NCBI GenBank assembly: GCA_937915915.1
Contig: CALGGN010000042.1
Location: forward strand, 1 to 12,984
Length of the DNA: 12,984 nt
Reading direction: 5' to 3'
Source: an uncultured Selenomonas sp.
GTDB taxonomy: Bacteria; Bacillota; Negativicutes; Selenomonadales; Selenomonadaceae
Shown: piece by piece, positions 1-6,699 of the stretch
How the letters are laid out: the number at the start of each line of letters is the position of its first letter
How positions within the stretch are numbered: position 1 is the stretch's first letter
Notes under the pieces: model-generated
Told to the model about the DNA's origin: nothing
The model's input: the letters and a program-made list of their open reading frames with translations, nothing else
Database searches by the model: none
Position numbers and translations under genes: made by a program

Positions 1-155
1 GGATAGTTGATTTGCGATGTCGTAAAATAAATGCTCACGTCCGGCGCTTTGGCAAAACTGTCTGCCCAGCGTATGCCCATAGGCAGGGACAGAGTCTGCC
101 CTCTGCCGGTGGCGAGGTCAAAGGACCAAATCCCCTCATCGGGGAGATTGGCCAT
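1..155 (-). pseudogene. Probable 5'-truncated royal-jelly/yellow-family (MRJP, L-dopachrome tautomerase-related) fragment, runs off left edge
   Basis: The minus strand has an open frame from an ATG at 155 to the window edge. It reads MANLPDEGIWSFDLATG, then IRWADSFAKAPD and IYFTTSQINYP. The pattern of a short output strand, then W-[AP]-D-[ST] and a D-x-x-[IL]-Y-[FV]-T-[TD]-[SN]-Q strand, is how the last beta-propeller blade of bacterial MRJP/yellow or SMP-30-like proteins ends. Those proteins are normally about 350-400 residues. Here an in-frame TGA lies only four codons upstream of the ATG, and the tannase-like gene ends 33 nt upstream, so the N-terminal 80% or so of the domain is missing. 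A weak GAGGA ribosome site precedes the ATG, so the remnant could still be translated, but one blade alone should not fold. The family call rests on about 50 visible residues. The alternative is a small unrelated protein with a similar motif. Confidence 0.5.
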
Positions 156-188
156 AAAGAGCTTTCCTCATAACATCCGACCTTTCTT

Positions 189-2093
189 CTATTGGCAAAT
201 GCTCTTGATCCAGTCAATAAACGTCCCAGTAGATGTGCCTTCCCTGCTGCCGTGTTCCATATCCCAGACAAGATGGTAATCCGTATTGAGTCCCTTGGCA
301 GCTGCGGCAAGGCAGATATTGTACCCAATGCTGAAGGACGTGTGCTGATCGGCAGTTCCGCTGCGATGCCGCCAGTATTTGGCAGGGTGAACAGCTGTCA
401 GACCATCTGTTCCCAGGAGAATATGGGTGGCATTCAGGAGCTTCGTCTGTTCTTCTGCTATGGCGGCCTCGTTGCCTTTCAACGCCTCTGCAATATAGTT
501 TTCTACTGCCGTAGCATCAAATCCGTCCAGCTTTGAGAGTTCCTCATAATTGTCGGCCAGTATCCTGGCAACGCTGCGGGAAAAATGTACTCTGTCCTTC
601 TCAGGGAGGCCAAAGGCATCGTTTTCCGCCGATTTATCCATGGGATCAAAGCCGGGAATGGCCTTGTTGCGTTTGCTGACCAGCCCCGTTCCCACCATGA
701 ATCCGGCCATATCCGTCACGCGGAAGCTGCCGTCCGATTCTTTGCGGAGCCAGGCGGCAGAGTCCGGGTAGGCTTCGGCTATGTCGAATCCACTGTTGGC
801 AGCCATGGCATTCAAGGCAGCGGATATATTTTGCAGTACGGCATCATAGTAGGAGCCGGAGCGGAGCCCCGTGAGAGTCAGGGCTTTGCCGCTTCCATCC
901 TTGAGCTTGAGCCCATTGAGATAACCGACAAAGGCTTCGGCGGAAAGTTCCTGGAGCCGCTTGTCAAATGCCGTGAGCGTTCCCTTATAGGTGCCGCCTT
1001 TATCTGCCAGATCCACCCACCACCAGGCATAGGCGAGGTCGGCGTTTTCGATGTCGGCAATGGGACAGTACATCTGTGCGGCATAGATGTGATCCGGGTA
1101 GGCGCTTTCGTAGCTGCCATCGGCATTTTTCGTGACACCCAGTGCGCCGGATTCATACAGGAAGGGGTAATACTCCTTCATATCACCGGAGGCACCGAGG
1201 ATGGAACTCATCTGCCCTCCGCCGGAGGTGCCGACAGATATGATGCGCTCCTTGTCGCCCGGAAGTACAGCTGCATTGGCGCGAAGGGCGATAATGCCGG
1301 ATTTCAAATCCGCCATCTGTGTGGGCGCCTTGCCGGTGTGGATGCCATTCGCGTCCACGGCATCACGGCTGCGCGCCCCGGCGGTAACATATACCATGCC
1401 TTCCTTGATGTAGTCGGTATCGACGGCGCGGGGCGAGCTGGAGCGCCAGCCGCCGCATTCGTTCAAATAGACGATGGGCGCCGTGTCTGCTGTGTAACTT
1501 CCCACGACGGACTCATGGTCGATGCCGATGAAATTTCCCGCCTTGTCCGTTTTCAGGTAGGCCGCAGGGACATAAATAAGCATGGTCTGGTTGGCAAGGT
1601 TTGTCACATTGGCATTCATGTAAACGCCCTGATATACGGCACCCTGTTGCTCACCACCGGGAAAACCGCCCAAATGCGGGACTGCCTTGCCATCCATGGG
1701 GGGAAGTCCTTCCGGCCTACGCTCCTCATTGTTGGCTCCCACATTGATTTTCGTTTCCCTGCCTGGAACGGGCTGTCCCTTTTCATCTGTGAATACGAGG
1801 GTGTAGTATGTGCCGTCCTCGCTTTTTAGCCAGCGATATACACCGGCTTTCATGCCGGCCGCATAGTCCAGATAAAGTGAAGCGTCCACATTGGCATGAG
1901 CCACGTTTCCTGCGATGGTGCTGACATCTGCGCTCATCGCCTGGGGAGCGGCACAGCCGCAATCCTGGCCGCAAGCCAGTGCCGCAATGCCAATGACTGC
2001 GCTGCATAAGATTTTCTTTAGCCGCAGCTGTCTTATTGAATCCATCCTGACGGCATCCACCGGGCAGTTATAGATTTGTCCTTTTTCTCTCAC
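189..2093 (-). CDS. Secreted subtype-B-tannase-like esterase (alpha/beta hydrolase)
   Basis: Predicted serine esterase of the tannase/feruloyl-esterase group, likely cutting ester bonds in galloylated or other phenolic plant compounds outside the membrane. With the GTG start (634 aa), the nucleophile Ser290 lies in GTSGGGQMSS, followed by GASGD and a Y-C-P-I-x-D-I-x-x-A-D segment. Near the C-terminus are a W-R-H-R-x-G-x-x-D-x-x-T-S segment (Asp582) and WDMEHGS (His614). These match the Ser/Asp/His order of subtype B tannases such as that of Lactobacillus plantarum. A basic stretch then a hydrophobic stretch ending ALACG forms a signal peptide; the Cys is only a poor lipobox. Start: AAAGGAGG at 2104-2111 lies 10 nt before GTG 2093. 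ATG 2045 gives a shorter, more typical signal peptide but a poor ribosome site, and GTG 2147 overlaps the upstream remnant's stop. No promoter of its own was seen, so read-through from the SRPBCC gene is likely. Substrate is inferred. Confidence 0.8.
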   Translation of the reverse strand: MREKGQIYNCPVDAVRMDSIRQLRLKKILCSAVIGIAALACGQDCGCAAPQAMSADVSTIAGNVAHANVDASLYLDYAAGMKAGVYRWLKSEDGTYYTLVFTDEKGQPVPGRETKINVGANNEERRPEGLPPMDGKAVPHLGGFPGGEQQGAVYQGVYMNANVTNLANQTMLIYVPAAYLKTDKAGNFIGIDHESVVGSYTADTAPIVYLNECGGWRSSSPRAVDTDYIKEGMVYVTAGARSRDAVDANGIHTGKAPTQMADLKSGIIALRANAAVLPGDKERIISVGTSGGGQMSSILGASGDMKEYYPFLYESGALGVTKNADGSYESAYPDHIYAAQMYCPIADIENADLAYAWWWVDLADKGGTYKGTLTAFDKRLQELSAEAFVGYLNGLKLKDGSGKALTLTGLRSGSYYDAVLQNISAALNAMAANSGFDIAEAYPDSAAWLRKESDGSFRVTDMAGFMVGTGLVSKRNKAIPGFDPMDKSAENDAFGLPEKDRVHFSRSVARILADNYEELSKLDGFDATAVENYIAEALKGNEAAIAEEQTKLLNATHILLGTDGLTAVHPAKYWRHRSGTADQHTSFSIGYNICLAAAAKGLNTDYHLVWDMEHGSREGTSTGTFIDWIKSICQ

Positions 2094-2143
2094 GCTTCCT
2101 GCGCCTCCTTTGCCTTTCTGCCTGATTCGAGATTCTTCTCGAC

Positions 2144-2239
2144 TCACGGGAGGATTTCCACCCAGTATCCGTCCGGGTCATTGATGAAATAGATGCCCAT
2201 GCCGGGATTCTCGTCATGATTCTCCGTCGCTCCTTTTTT
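2144..2239 (-). pseudogene. 3' remnant of a glyoxalase I / VOC-family gene
   Basis: The minus strand between the SRPBCC gene and the tannase-like gene encodes KKGATENHDENPGMGIYF, followed by INDPDGYWVEILP and a TGA at 2144-2146. The last part, x-G-[MI]-x-x-x-F-I-x-D-P-D-G-[YN]-x-[IVL]-E-[IL], is the C-terminal signature of lactoylglutathione lyase-like VOC proteins; the Glu of the W-V-E-I strand corresponds to a metal ligand in glyoxalase I. Full-length members have about 125-180 residues and only about 31 are recognisable here. Upstream the frame stays open for about 20 more codons without family resemblance and then meets the SRPBCC stop codon (2300-2302), which is in the same frame. No start codon with a ribosome site was seen, so this is the tail of a gene whose 5' part has been deleted. 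The TGA overlaps a GTG at 2147-2145, possibly the ancestral coupled start of the tannase-like gene. Confidence 0.7.
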
Positions 2240-2299
2240 GTGGCATCGGCGGAAGAGCTGCCCGGCAAGACAACATCTCCCGCTAATATTCTGCTGATA

Positions 2300-2818
2300 T
2301 TATTGTTGTTTGCTGGCCAGAACGGTGGCGGCAAGACCCTTCACCCAGTCCTGATGCCCTTGGTTCATGACATCCGGCTTGGAATTGAAAAGATCTTTGG
2401 CAGGCTTGCCCTTCTGGGATTCCTGTGTCAAGATGCGGACACGCCCTTCGGGAAGGTCTTCCAAAAGCCACGCATGGATGACGTCCAAGCGGTGTTCCTC
2501 ATCGCCCTCTGCCCAGCCATGCCAAGCAAGGCGTCCCGGCTTGTTGCCCGTCGGGGCTTCAAACTCCACGATCTCGGCTTCAATGGGAAAGCCGAAGGTC
2601 TTGAAGCGGAAGCGCGTGTCGGCAGCGAGTCTCGTTCCCTTCGTATTGTCAAACTCCACATCAGCCACATTGTCGTAATAGGTCGGCCAGATGCTGGTGT
2701 CGATCAGGTTCTCAAAGACATCCTTCGCCATGATTCCCTTAACGATGACCTCATTGGAGGCAAAGTTGTCAGTAGTTCCCGGAAGATAGTCGTGCGGCCA
2801 GTTGATTTCGTTCAGCAT
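2300..2818 (-). CDS. SRPBCC-fold (polyketide cyclase/START-like) protein
   Basis: A 172-residue soluble protein that reads as a complete SRPBCC (Bet v 1-like, polyketide cyclase or AHSA1-like) domain. It has an early helix with W-P-x-Y-Y-D-N-V, a strand rich in F-R-F-K-T-F-G-F-P-I-E-A-E-I, then G-R-L-A-W-H-G-W and H-A-W-L-L-E followed by R-I-L-T-Q-E-S, and ends with a C-terminal helix after N-Q-G-H-Q-D-W. Such proteins bind hydrophobic ligands in a deep cavity, and many lack an assigned function. No signal peptide or membrane segment was seen. The ATG is preceded by AAAGAGGG, which supports this start. The gene has its own promoter (2910-2938) and a perfect dyad in its leader. Downstream in the same orientation are the glyoxalase-like remnant and the tannase-like esterase, probably once one operon. 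The ligand cannot be inferred. Confidence 0.75.
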   Translation of the reverse strand: MLNEINWPHDYLPGTTDNFASNEVIVKGIMAKDVFENLIDTSIWPTYYDNVADVEFDNTKGTRLAADTRFRFKTFGFPIEAEIVEFEAPTGNKPGRLAWHGWAEGDEEHRLDVIHAWLLEDLPEGRVRILTQESQKGKPAKDLFNSKPDVMNQGHQDWVKGLAATVLASKQQ

Positions 2819-2865
2819 GATAATCCCTCTTTCACTTATTCGCTCATAATGTTTTGGAATCCTGC

Positions 2866-2887
2866 CACGACATCGGCCGCTGTCGTG
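2866..2887. promoter_or_regulatory. Perfect dyad, candidate operator of the SRPBCC gene
   Basis: CACGACA (2866-2872) and TGTCGTG (2881-2887) form a perfect 7-bp inverted repeat around an 8-bp GC-rich centre. It lies about 15-40 bp downstream of the expected transcription start of the minus-strand promoter at 2910-2938 and upstream of the ribosome site, where a dimeric repressor would block elongation or initiation. There is no T tract after it on either strand, so a terminator is unlikely. It could instead be an RNA hairpin in the leader. The cognate regulator is not in the window. Confidence 0.45.
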
Positions 2888-2909
2888 ACGTGCTCTTGAT
2901 TACGGTTTC

Positions 2910-2938
2910 ATTTTACAGCAATCAAAATCAAATAACAA
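2910..2938 (-). promoter_or_regulatory. Sigma-70-type promoter of the SRPBCC gene
   Basis: On the minus strand, a -35 element TTGTTA (2938-2933) is followed by a 17-bp spacer and a -10 element TAAAAT (2915-2910), with a TG dinucleotide just before the -10. Spacing is optimal. It points at the SRPBCC gene, whose ATG is about 90 nt downstream, giving a long leader that carries the dyad at 2866-2887. It probably also drives the tannase-like gene. Confidence 0.55.
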
Positions 2939-2995
2939 GTATGTACTTTGGAAGAGCATAGTACCTAAAAAGATACCCTGCCGCTGTACACAACG

Positions 2996-3027
2996 AAAAA
3001 AATCGGCGCAGCCGAAGCCACGCCGAT
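2996..3027 (-). terminator. Rho-independent terminator of the arg operon
   Basis: On the minus strand, ATCGGCG-TG-GC, a TTCG tetraloop, GC-TG-CGCCGAT form an 11-bp stem in which the two TG/TG positions are G-U wobbles. A run of seven T follows directly (2996-3002 as A on the plus strand). The stem, UUCG loop and U tract are textbook. It lies 72 nt after the argH stop, ends the operon, and insulates the SRPBCC promoter from arg transcription. Confidence 0.9.
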
Positions 3028-3099
3028 AATTTGTCACTCGATCCGAATCGTCGCACCATCCTTTTTCCAAAACTTTCTTTCGTGCGACAGCCCCATCCT

Positions 3100-4518
3100 T
3101 CACACCTGCTTTTCAGCAGCGCTCTTCTGTACAGTTCGTTCCTCGTCCATGAGCTTCTTTGCAGCCTCAATCTGCAGTTCCGTCTGATGATAGGAAGTGC
3201 CTCCAAAGGAATCGCGATTCTTCACGCAGGTTTCCGGCGAAATCGCCTCCCGGATGTCCTCTTCAAACAGTGGTGAAAGTTCCTTAAAATCCTGCAGGGA
3301 CAGGTCCTTGAGCCAAATGCCGCGCTCCATGCAAAGGTGCACGGCACGCCCGGACACGGCATGGGCCTGCCGGAAGGGCATGCCCTTCTTCACCAGATAG
3401 TCCGCCAGATCCGTGGCATTGGAGAAATCCTCCTCCACCGCCCGCCGCATGACCTCGCGGCGCACCTTCATGCCGCGGATGAGCTGCGCGTAGACCGCAA
3501 GGCTGAACTTCACCGTATCTATGGCATCGAAAATGCCTTCCTTGTCTTCCTGCAAATCCTTGTTATAGGCCAGCGGAAGCCCCTTCACCGCCGTGAGCAT
3601 CGCCATCAGATGACCGATGACCCGACCCGTCTTGCCGCGCACCAACTCCGAAACATCAGGATTCTTCTTCTGGGGCATCATCGACGAGCCCGTGCAGTGC
3701 GCGTCATCCAGCTCCACAAAGGAGAACTCGCGGGAGCACCAGAGGATCGTCTCCTCGCTCAGGCGCGAGAGATGCACCATGAGGATCGAGGCCGCCGCAA
3801 GGAACTCCATGATATAGTCGCGATCGCTCACCGCATCCAGACTGTTGCCATAAATCGCGTCAAAGTGCAGCGCATCCGCCACCATTTCCCGATCGATGGG
3901 AAACGTCGTGCCAGCCAGCGCACCCGCGCCGAGGGGCATGATGTCCGCCCGCGCGTAGACCCCCTGGAACCGCGCAAAATCCCTCGCAAGCATCGAGAAA
4001 TACGCCATGAGATGATGCGAGAACAAAATCGGCTGCGCCCTTTGCAGGTGGGTATAGCCCGGCATGATTGCATCGCTGTATTTCTCAGCCGCTTCCACCA
4101 GCGCCTGCTGCAGCTCCAGAATGAGCCTTTCCACCTCGACCGTCTCACGCCTCACATACATATGGGTATCCAGCGCCACTTGGTCGTTGCGGCTGCGGGC
4201 CGTATGCAGCCTGCCGCCCGCCTCTCCGATGGCATCCGTGAGCCGCTTCTCGATGTTCATATGGATGTCTTCCAGCCCCACATCGAAGGAGAACGTCCCC
4301 GCCTCGATCTGCCGCAGGATATCCTCCAGTCCTTTGACGATCGCCTCGCAATCCGCTGCCGAAAGGATGCCGCATTTCGCAAGCATCCTCGCATGAGCCA
4401 TGCTGCCCGCAATATCCTCGCGGTACATGCGCTTGTCAAACGCAATCGAAGCCTGAAACTCATTGATCATCTCGTCCGTGGACTTGGAAAAGCGCCCGCC
4501 CCAAAGCTTCTCGCTCAT
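3100..4518 (-). CDS. argH: Argininosuccinate lyase
   Basis: Last enzyme of arginine synthesis: it splits argininosuccinate into arginine and fumarate in the cytoplasm, as a homotetramer of the fumarase/aspartase superfamily. The 472-residue sequence starts with KLWGGRF, a typical ArgH N-terminus. It carries H-T-A-R-S-R-N-D-Q at 105-113, G-Y-T-H-L-Q-R-A-Q-P at 154-163 (His157 in the catalytic region) and the superfamily signature GSSMMPQKKNP at 277-287, whose flexible loop holds the catalytic serine. Length is close to the usual 455-470, with a short charged C-terminal tail. Its ATG overlaps the argG stop codon as ATGA (4 nt), so translation is probably coupled to argG. It is the final gene of the operon and is followed by a strong terminator. 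Confidence 0.97.
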   Translation of the reverse strand: MSEKLWGGRFSKSTDEMINEFQASIAFDKRMYREDIAGSMAHARMLAKCGILSAADCEAIVKGLEDILRQIEAGTFSFDVGLEDIHMNIEKRLTDAIGEAGGRLHTARSRNDQVALDTHMYVRRETVEVERLILELQQALVEAAEKYSDAIMPGYTHLQRAQPILFSHHLMAYFSMLARDFARFQGVYARADIMPLGAGALAGTTFPIDREMVADALHFDAIYGNSLDAVSDRDYIMEFLAAASILMVHLSRLSEETILWCSREFSFVELDDAHCTGSSMMPQKKNPDVSELVRGKTGRVIGHLMAMLTAVKGLPLAYNKDLQEDKEGIFDAIDTVKFSLAVYAQLIRGMKVRREVMRRAVEEDFSNATDLADYLVKKGMPFRQAHAVSGRAVHLCMERGIWLKDLSLQDFKELSPLFEEDIREAISPETCVKNRDSFGGTSYHQTELQIEAAKKLMDEERTVQKSAAEKQV

Positions 4519-5729
4519 TTCTTGTCCGCCTTTTCCTGCATCAGCGCGCGCACTTTGAGCGGCAGGCCAAAGAGATTGATGAAGCCCGTCGCATCGGACT
4601 GGTCATACACGTCATCGTGCTCAAAGGTGACGAATTCCTGGCTGTAAAGCGAATAGTCGGACTTCGCGCCCGCAGAGATGATGTTGCCCTTGTAGAGCTT
4701 CATCTTCACCGTGCCCGTCACCGTCTCCTGCGTGCTGTCCACGAATGCCGCCAGCGCCTCGCGCAGCTGGCTGAACCACATGCCGTCATAGACCAGCTCC
4801 CCATAGCGCACCGCCACATGCTCCTTAAAATGATAGGTCGCACGGTCCAGGCACAGATATTCCAGCTCACGATGCGCATAGTAAAGAATCGCTCCGCCGG
4901 GATTCTCGTACACACCGCGGGACTTCATGCCCACCAGACGGTTCTCGCAGATATCCGTAATGCCGACGCCATTGCGTGCGCCGATTTCATTGAGCTTCGT
5001 CAGCAGTTCCACTGCTCCCATGCGCTCTCCGTTCACCGCCACAGGCACGCCCTTCTCGAAGCAGACCTTGACCTCCTCCGGTGCATCCGGCGCATGTTCC
5101 GGAGCCTTCGAGATCAGGAACATATCATTCTTCGGCGCATTCCAAGGATCCTCCAGATCCGATCCCTCGTGGGAGAGATGCCAGATATTCCTGTCCATCG
5201 AATAGGTCTTGTTCTCCACCGCCACGGGGATGCCATGCTTCTTGGCATACTCGATTTCAGCGGAACGGGAATCCAGATCCCACTCGCGCCACGGAGCGAT
5301 GATTTTGATGTTCGGAGCCAGCGCCTTCACCGTCAGCTCAAAGCGCACCTGATCGTTGCCCTTGCCTGTAGCTCCGTGGGCAATTGCATCCGCCCCCTCG
5401 GCCTTTGCGATATCCACCAGCTTTTTCGCGATGATCGGACGTGCAAAGGAAGTGCCCAGAAGGTACTTGCCCTCATACACAGCCCCGGCCTTCAGCGTCG
5501 GCCATACATATTCCTCCAAAAATTCCTTGGTCAGATCTTCGATAAATACCTTGGAAGCACCGGATTTCAACGCCTTGTCATGCACAGGCCCCAATTCGTC
5601 TCCCTGCCCCACATCCGCGCAGACCGCAATGACCTCGCAGTTATCGTAGTGCTCCTTGAGCCAAGGAATGATCACCGAAGTATCCAGACCGCCGGAATAA
5701 GCCAAAACTACTTTTTTTACACTTGCCAT
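4515..5729 (-). CDS. argG: Argininosuccinate synthase
   Basis: Joins citrulline and aspartate to argininosuccinate, cleaving ATP to AMP and pyrophosphate; a cytoplasmic homotetramer. The 404-residue protein opens with the N-type ATP pyrophosphatase loop AYSGGLDTSV (SGGLDTS at 12-18). It also carries YEGKYLLGTSFARP at 85-98 and AHGATGKGNDQVRFE at 117-131, which shape the citrulline and aspartate sites. Length is typical (about 400). The start is supported by GAGGAG in the 40-nt gap after argF, one of the few real spacers in the operon. A weak TATAAG hexamer sits in that spacer, but no properly spaced -35 was found, so I do not call an internal promoter. The stop overlaps the argH start. Confidence 0.97.
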   Translation of the reverse strand: MASVKKVVLAYSGGLDTSVIIPWLKEHYDNCEVIAVCADVGQGDELGPVHDKALKSGASKVFIEDLTKEFLEEYVWPTLKAGAVYEGKYLLGTSFARPIIAKKLVDIAKAEGADAIAHGATGKGNDQVRFELTVKALAPNIKIIAPWREWDLDSRSAEIEYAKKHGIPVAVENKTYSMDRNIWHLSHEGSDLEDPWNAPKNDMFLISKAPEHAPDAPEEVKVCFEKGVPVAVNGERMGAVELLTKLNEIGARNGVGITDICENRLVGMKSRGVYENPGGAILYYAHRELEYLCLDRATYHFKEHVAVRYGELVYDGMWFSQLREALAAFVDSTQETVTGTVKMKLYKGNIISAGAKSDYSLYSQEFVTFEHDDVYDQSDATGFINLFGLPLKVRALMQEKADKK

Positions 5730-5769
5730 TCAAAACATCTCCTCATCTTATACTCACACTTCTCTGTTG

Positions 5770-6699
5770 TCATCCCATGGTCAGTGCCATGATCGCCTTC
5801 TGCGTATGCAGCCGGTTCTCCGCCTCATCGAAAATCACATTCGCGTGTGCCTCCAGCACATCCTCCGTGATTTCCTCCCCGCGATAGGCCGGCAGACAGT
5901 GCATCACGAGCACGCGCTTGTCCGCATAGGAAAGCAGCTTCTTGTTCACCTGATACGGAGCAAAAATCTTCTTGCGCTCCTCATGTTCCGCTTCCTGCCC
6001 CATGCTGGCCCAAGTATCCGTCACCACGATATCCGCGTCGCGCACCGCCTCCTCCGGATCCTCCATCAGCGTGATGGACGCCCCGGTGAGCTTTGCATCC
6101 TCCTTGGCCAGCCGTGTGACCTCGGCATCCGGCTGATAGGCTTTCGGCGTTGCCGCCACGAACTCCATACCGGCCTTTGCGCAGCCGTACATATAGGAAT
6201 TGGTCATATTGTTCCCATCGCCCACATAGGCCATCTTGAGCCCCTTGAGATTCTTTCCCTTATGCTCCCGGATCGTCAGCAGGTCCGTCAAGACCTGGCA
6301 GGGATGCAGGAGATCCGTCAGCGCATTGATGACGGGGATATCCGCGTACTCCGCCAGCTCCACCACACGGTCATGCCCGTAGGTGCGGATCATGATACCG
6401 TCCAGATAGCGCGACAGGACACGCGCCGTATCCTTGATCGGCTCCCCGCGCCCGAGCTGCAGATCCCGGTTCGACAGGAACAGCGCCTGCCCGCCGAGCT
6501 GATACATGCCGACCTCAAAAGAGACCCGCGTGCGCGTCGAAGACTTCTCAAAAATCATTCCCAGCGTCTTGCCCTCCAGCAGATGATGCCGGATGCCTGC
6601 TTTCTGCTTCACCTTCAATTCCGCAGCCAGCGCCAGGATTTCCTCTACCTCATCCACGGAAAGATCGTGGATGGAAAGCATATCTTTTCCTTTCAGCAT
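5770..6699 (-). CDS. argF: Ornithine carbamoyltransferase
   Basis: Transfers the carbamoyl group of carbamoyl phosphate to ornithine, giving citrulline; a cytoplasmic trimer. The 309-residue sequence has the carbamoyl-phosphate loop S-S-T-R-T-R-V-S-F-E (STRTR at 54-58), the ornithine-side DTWASMGQE, and MHCLPAYRGEE with the catalytic HCLP at 267-270. The SMG and HCLP motifs separate it from aspartate carbamoyltransferase. The ATG at 6699 shares its A with the argD stop (TGATG) and has GAGGAGG 7 nt upstream inside argD. A second in-frame ATG at 6681 also has a ribosome site (AAAGGA), but family members begin L-K-G-[KR]-D, which favours the first. I use argF because it is the sole copy in the biosynthetic operon. 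Carbamoyl-phosphate synthase genes are not in this window. Confidence 0.96.
   Translation of the reverse strand: MLKGKDMLSIHDLSVDEVEEILALAAELKVKQKAGIRHHLLEGKTLGMIFEKSSTRTRVSFEVGMYQLGGQALFLSNRDLQLGRGEPIKDTARVLSRYLDGIMIRTYGHDRVVELAEYADIPVINALTDLLHPCQVLTDLLTIREHKGKNLKGLKMAYVGDGNNMTNSYMYGCAKAGMEFVAATPKAYQPDAEVTRLAKEDAKLTGASITLMEDPEEAVRDADIVVTDTWASMGQEAEHEERKKIFAPYQVNKKLLSYADKRVLVMHCLPAYRGEEITEDVLEAHANVIFDEAENRLHTQKAIMALTMG

Noticed and set aside
585..1829. 414-codon open frame on the plus strand opposite the esterase gene
   Set aside because: It mirrors the codon bias of the real minus-strand gene, lacks a ribosome site and family motifs, and the opposite strand encodes a recognisable enzyme.
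2284..2302. TAATAT/ATATTA dyad at the SRPBCC stop as a terminator
   Set aside because: Only 6 A-T pairs and no following T tract; too weak to terminate.
5730..5769. TATAAG in the argF-argG gap as an internal promoter
   Set aside because: Nearest -35-like sequence (ATGACA/TGACAA) is only 14-15 bp away, too close for a standard promoter.
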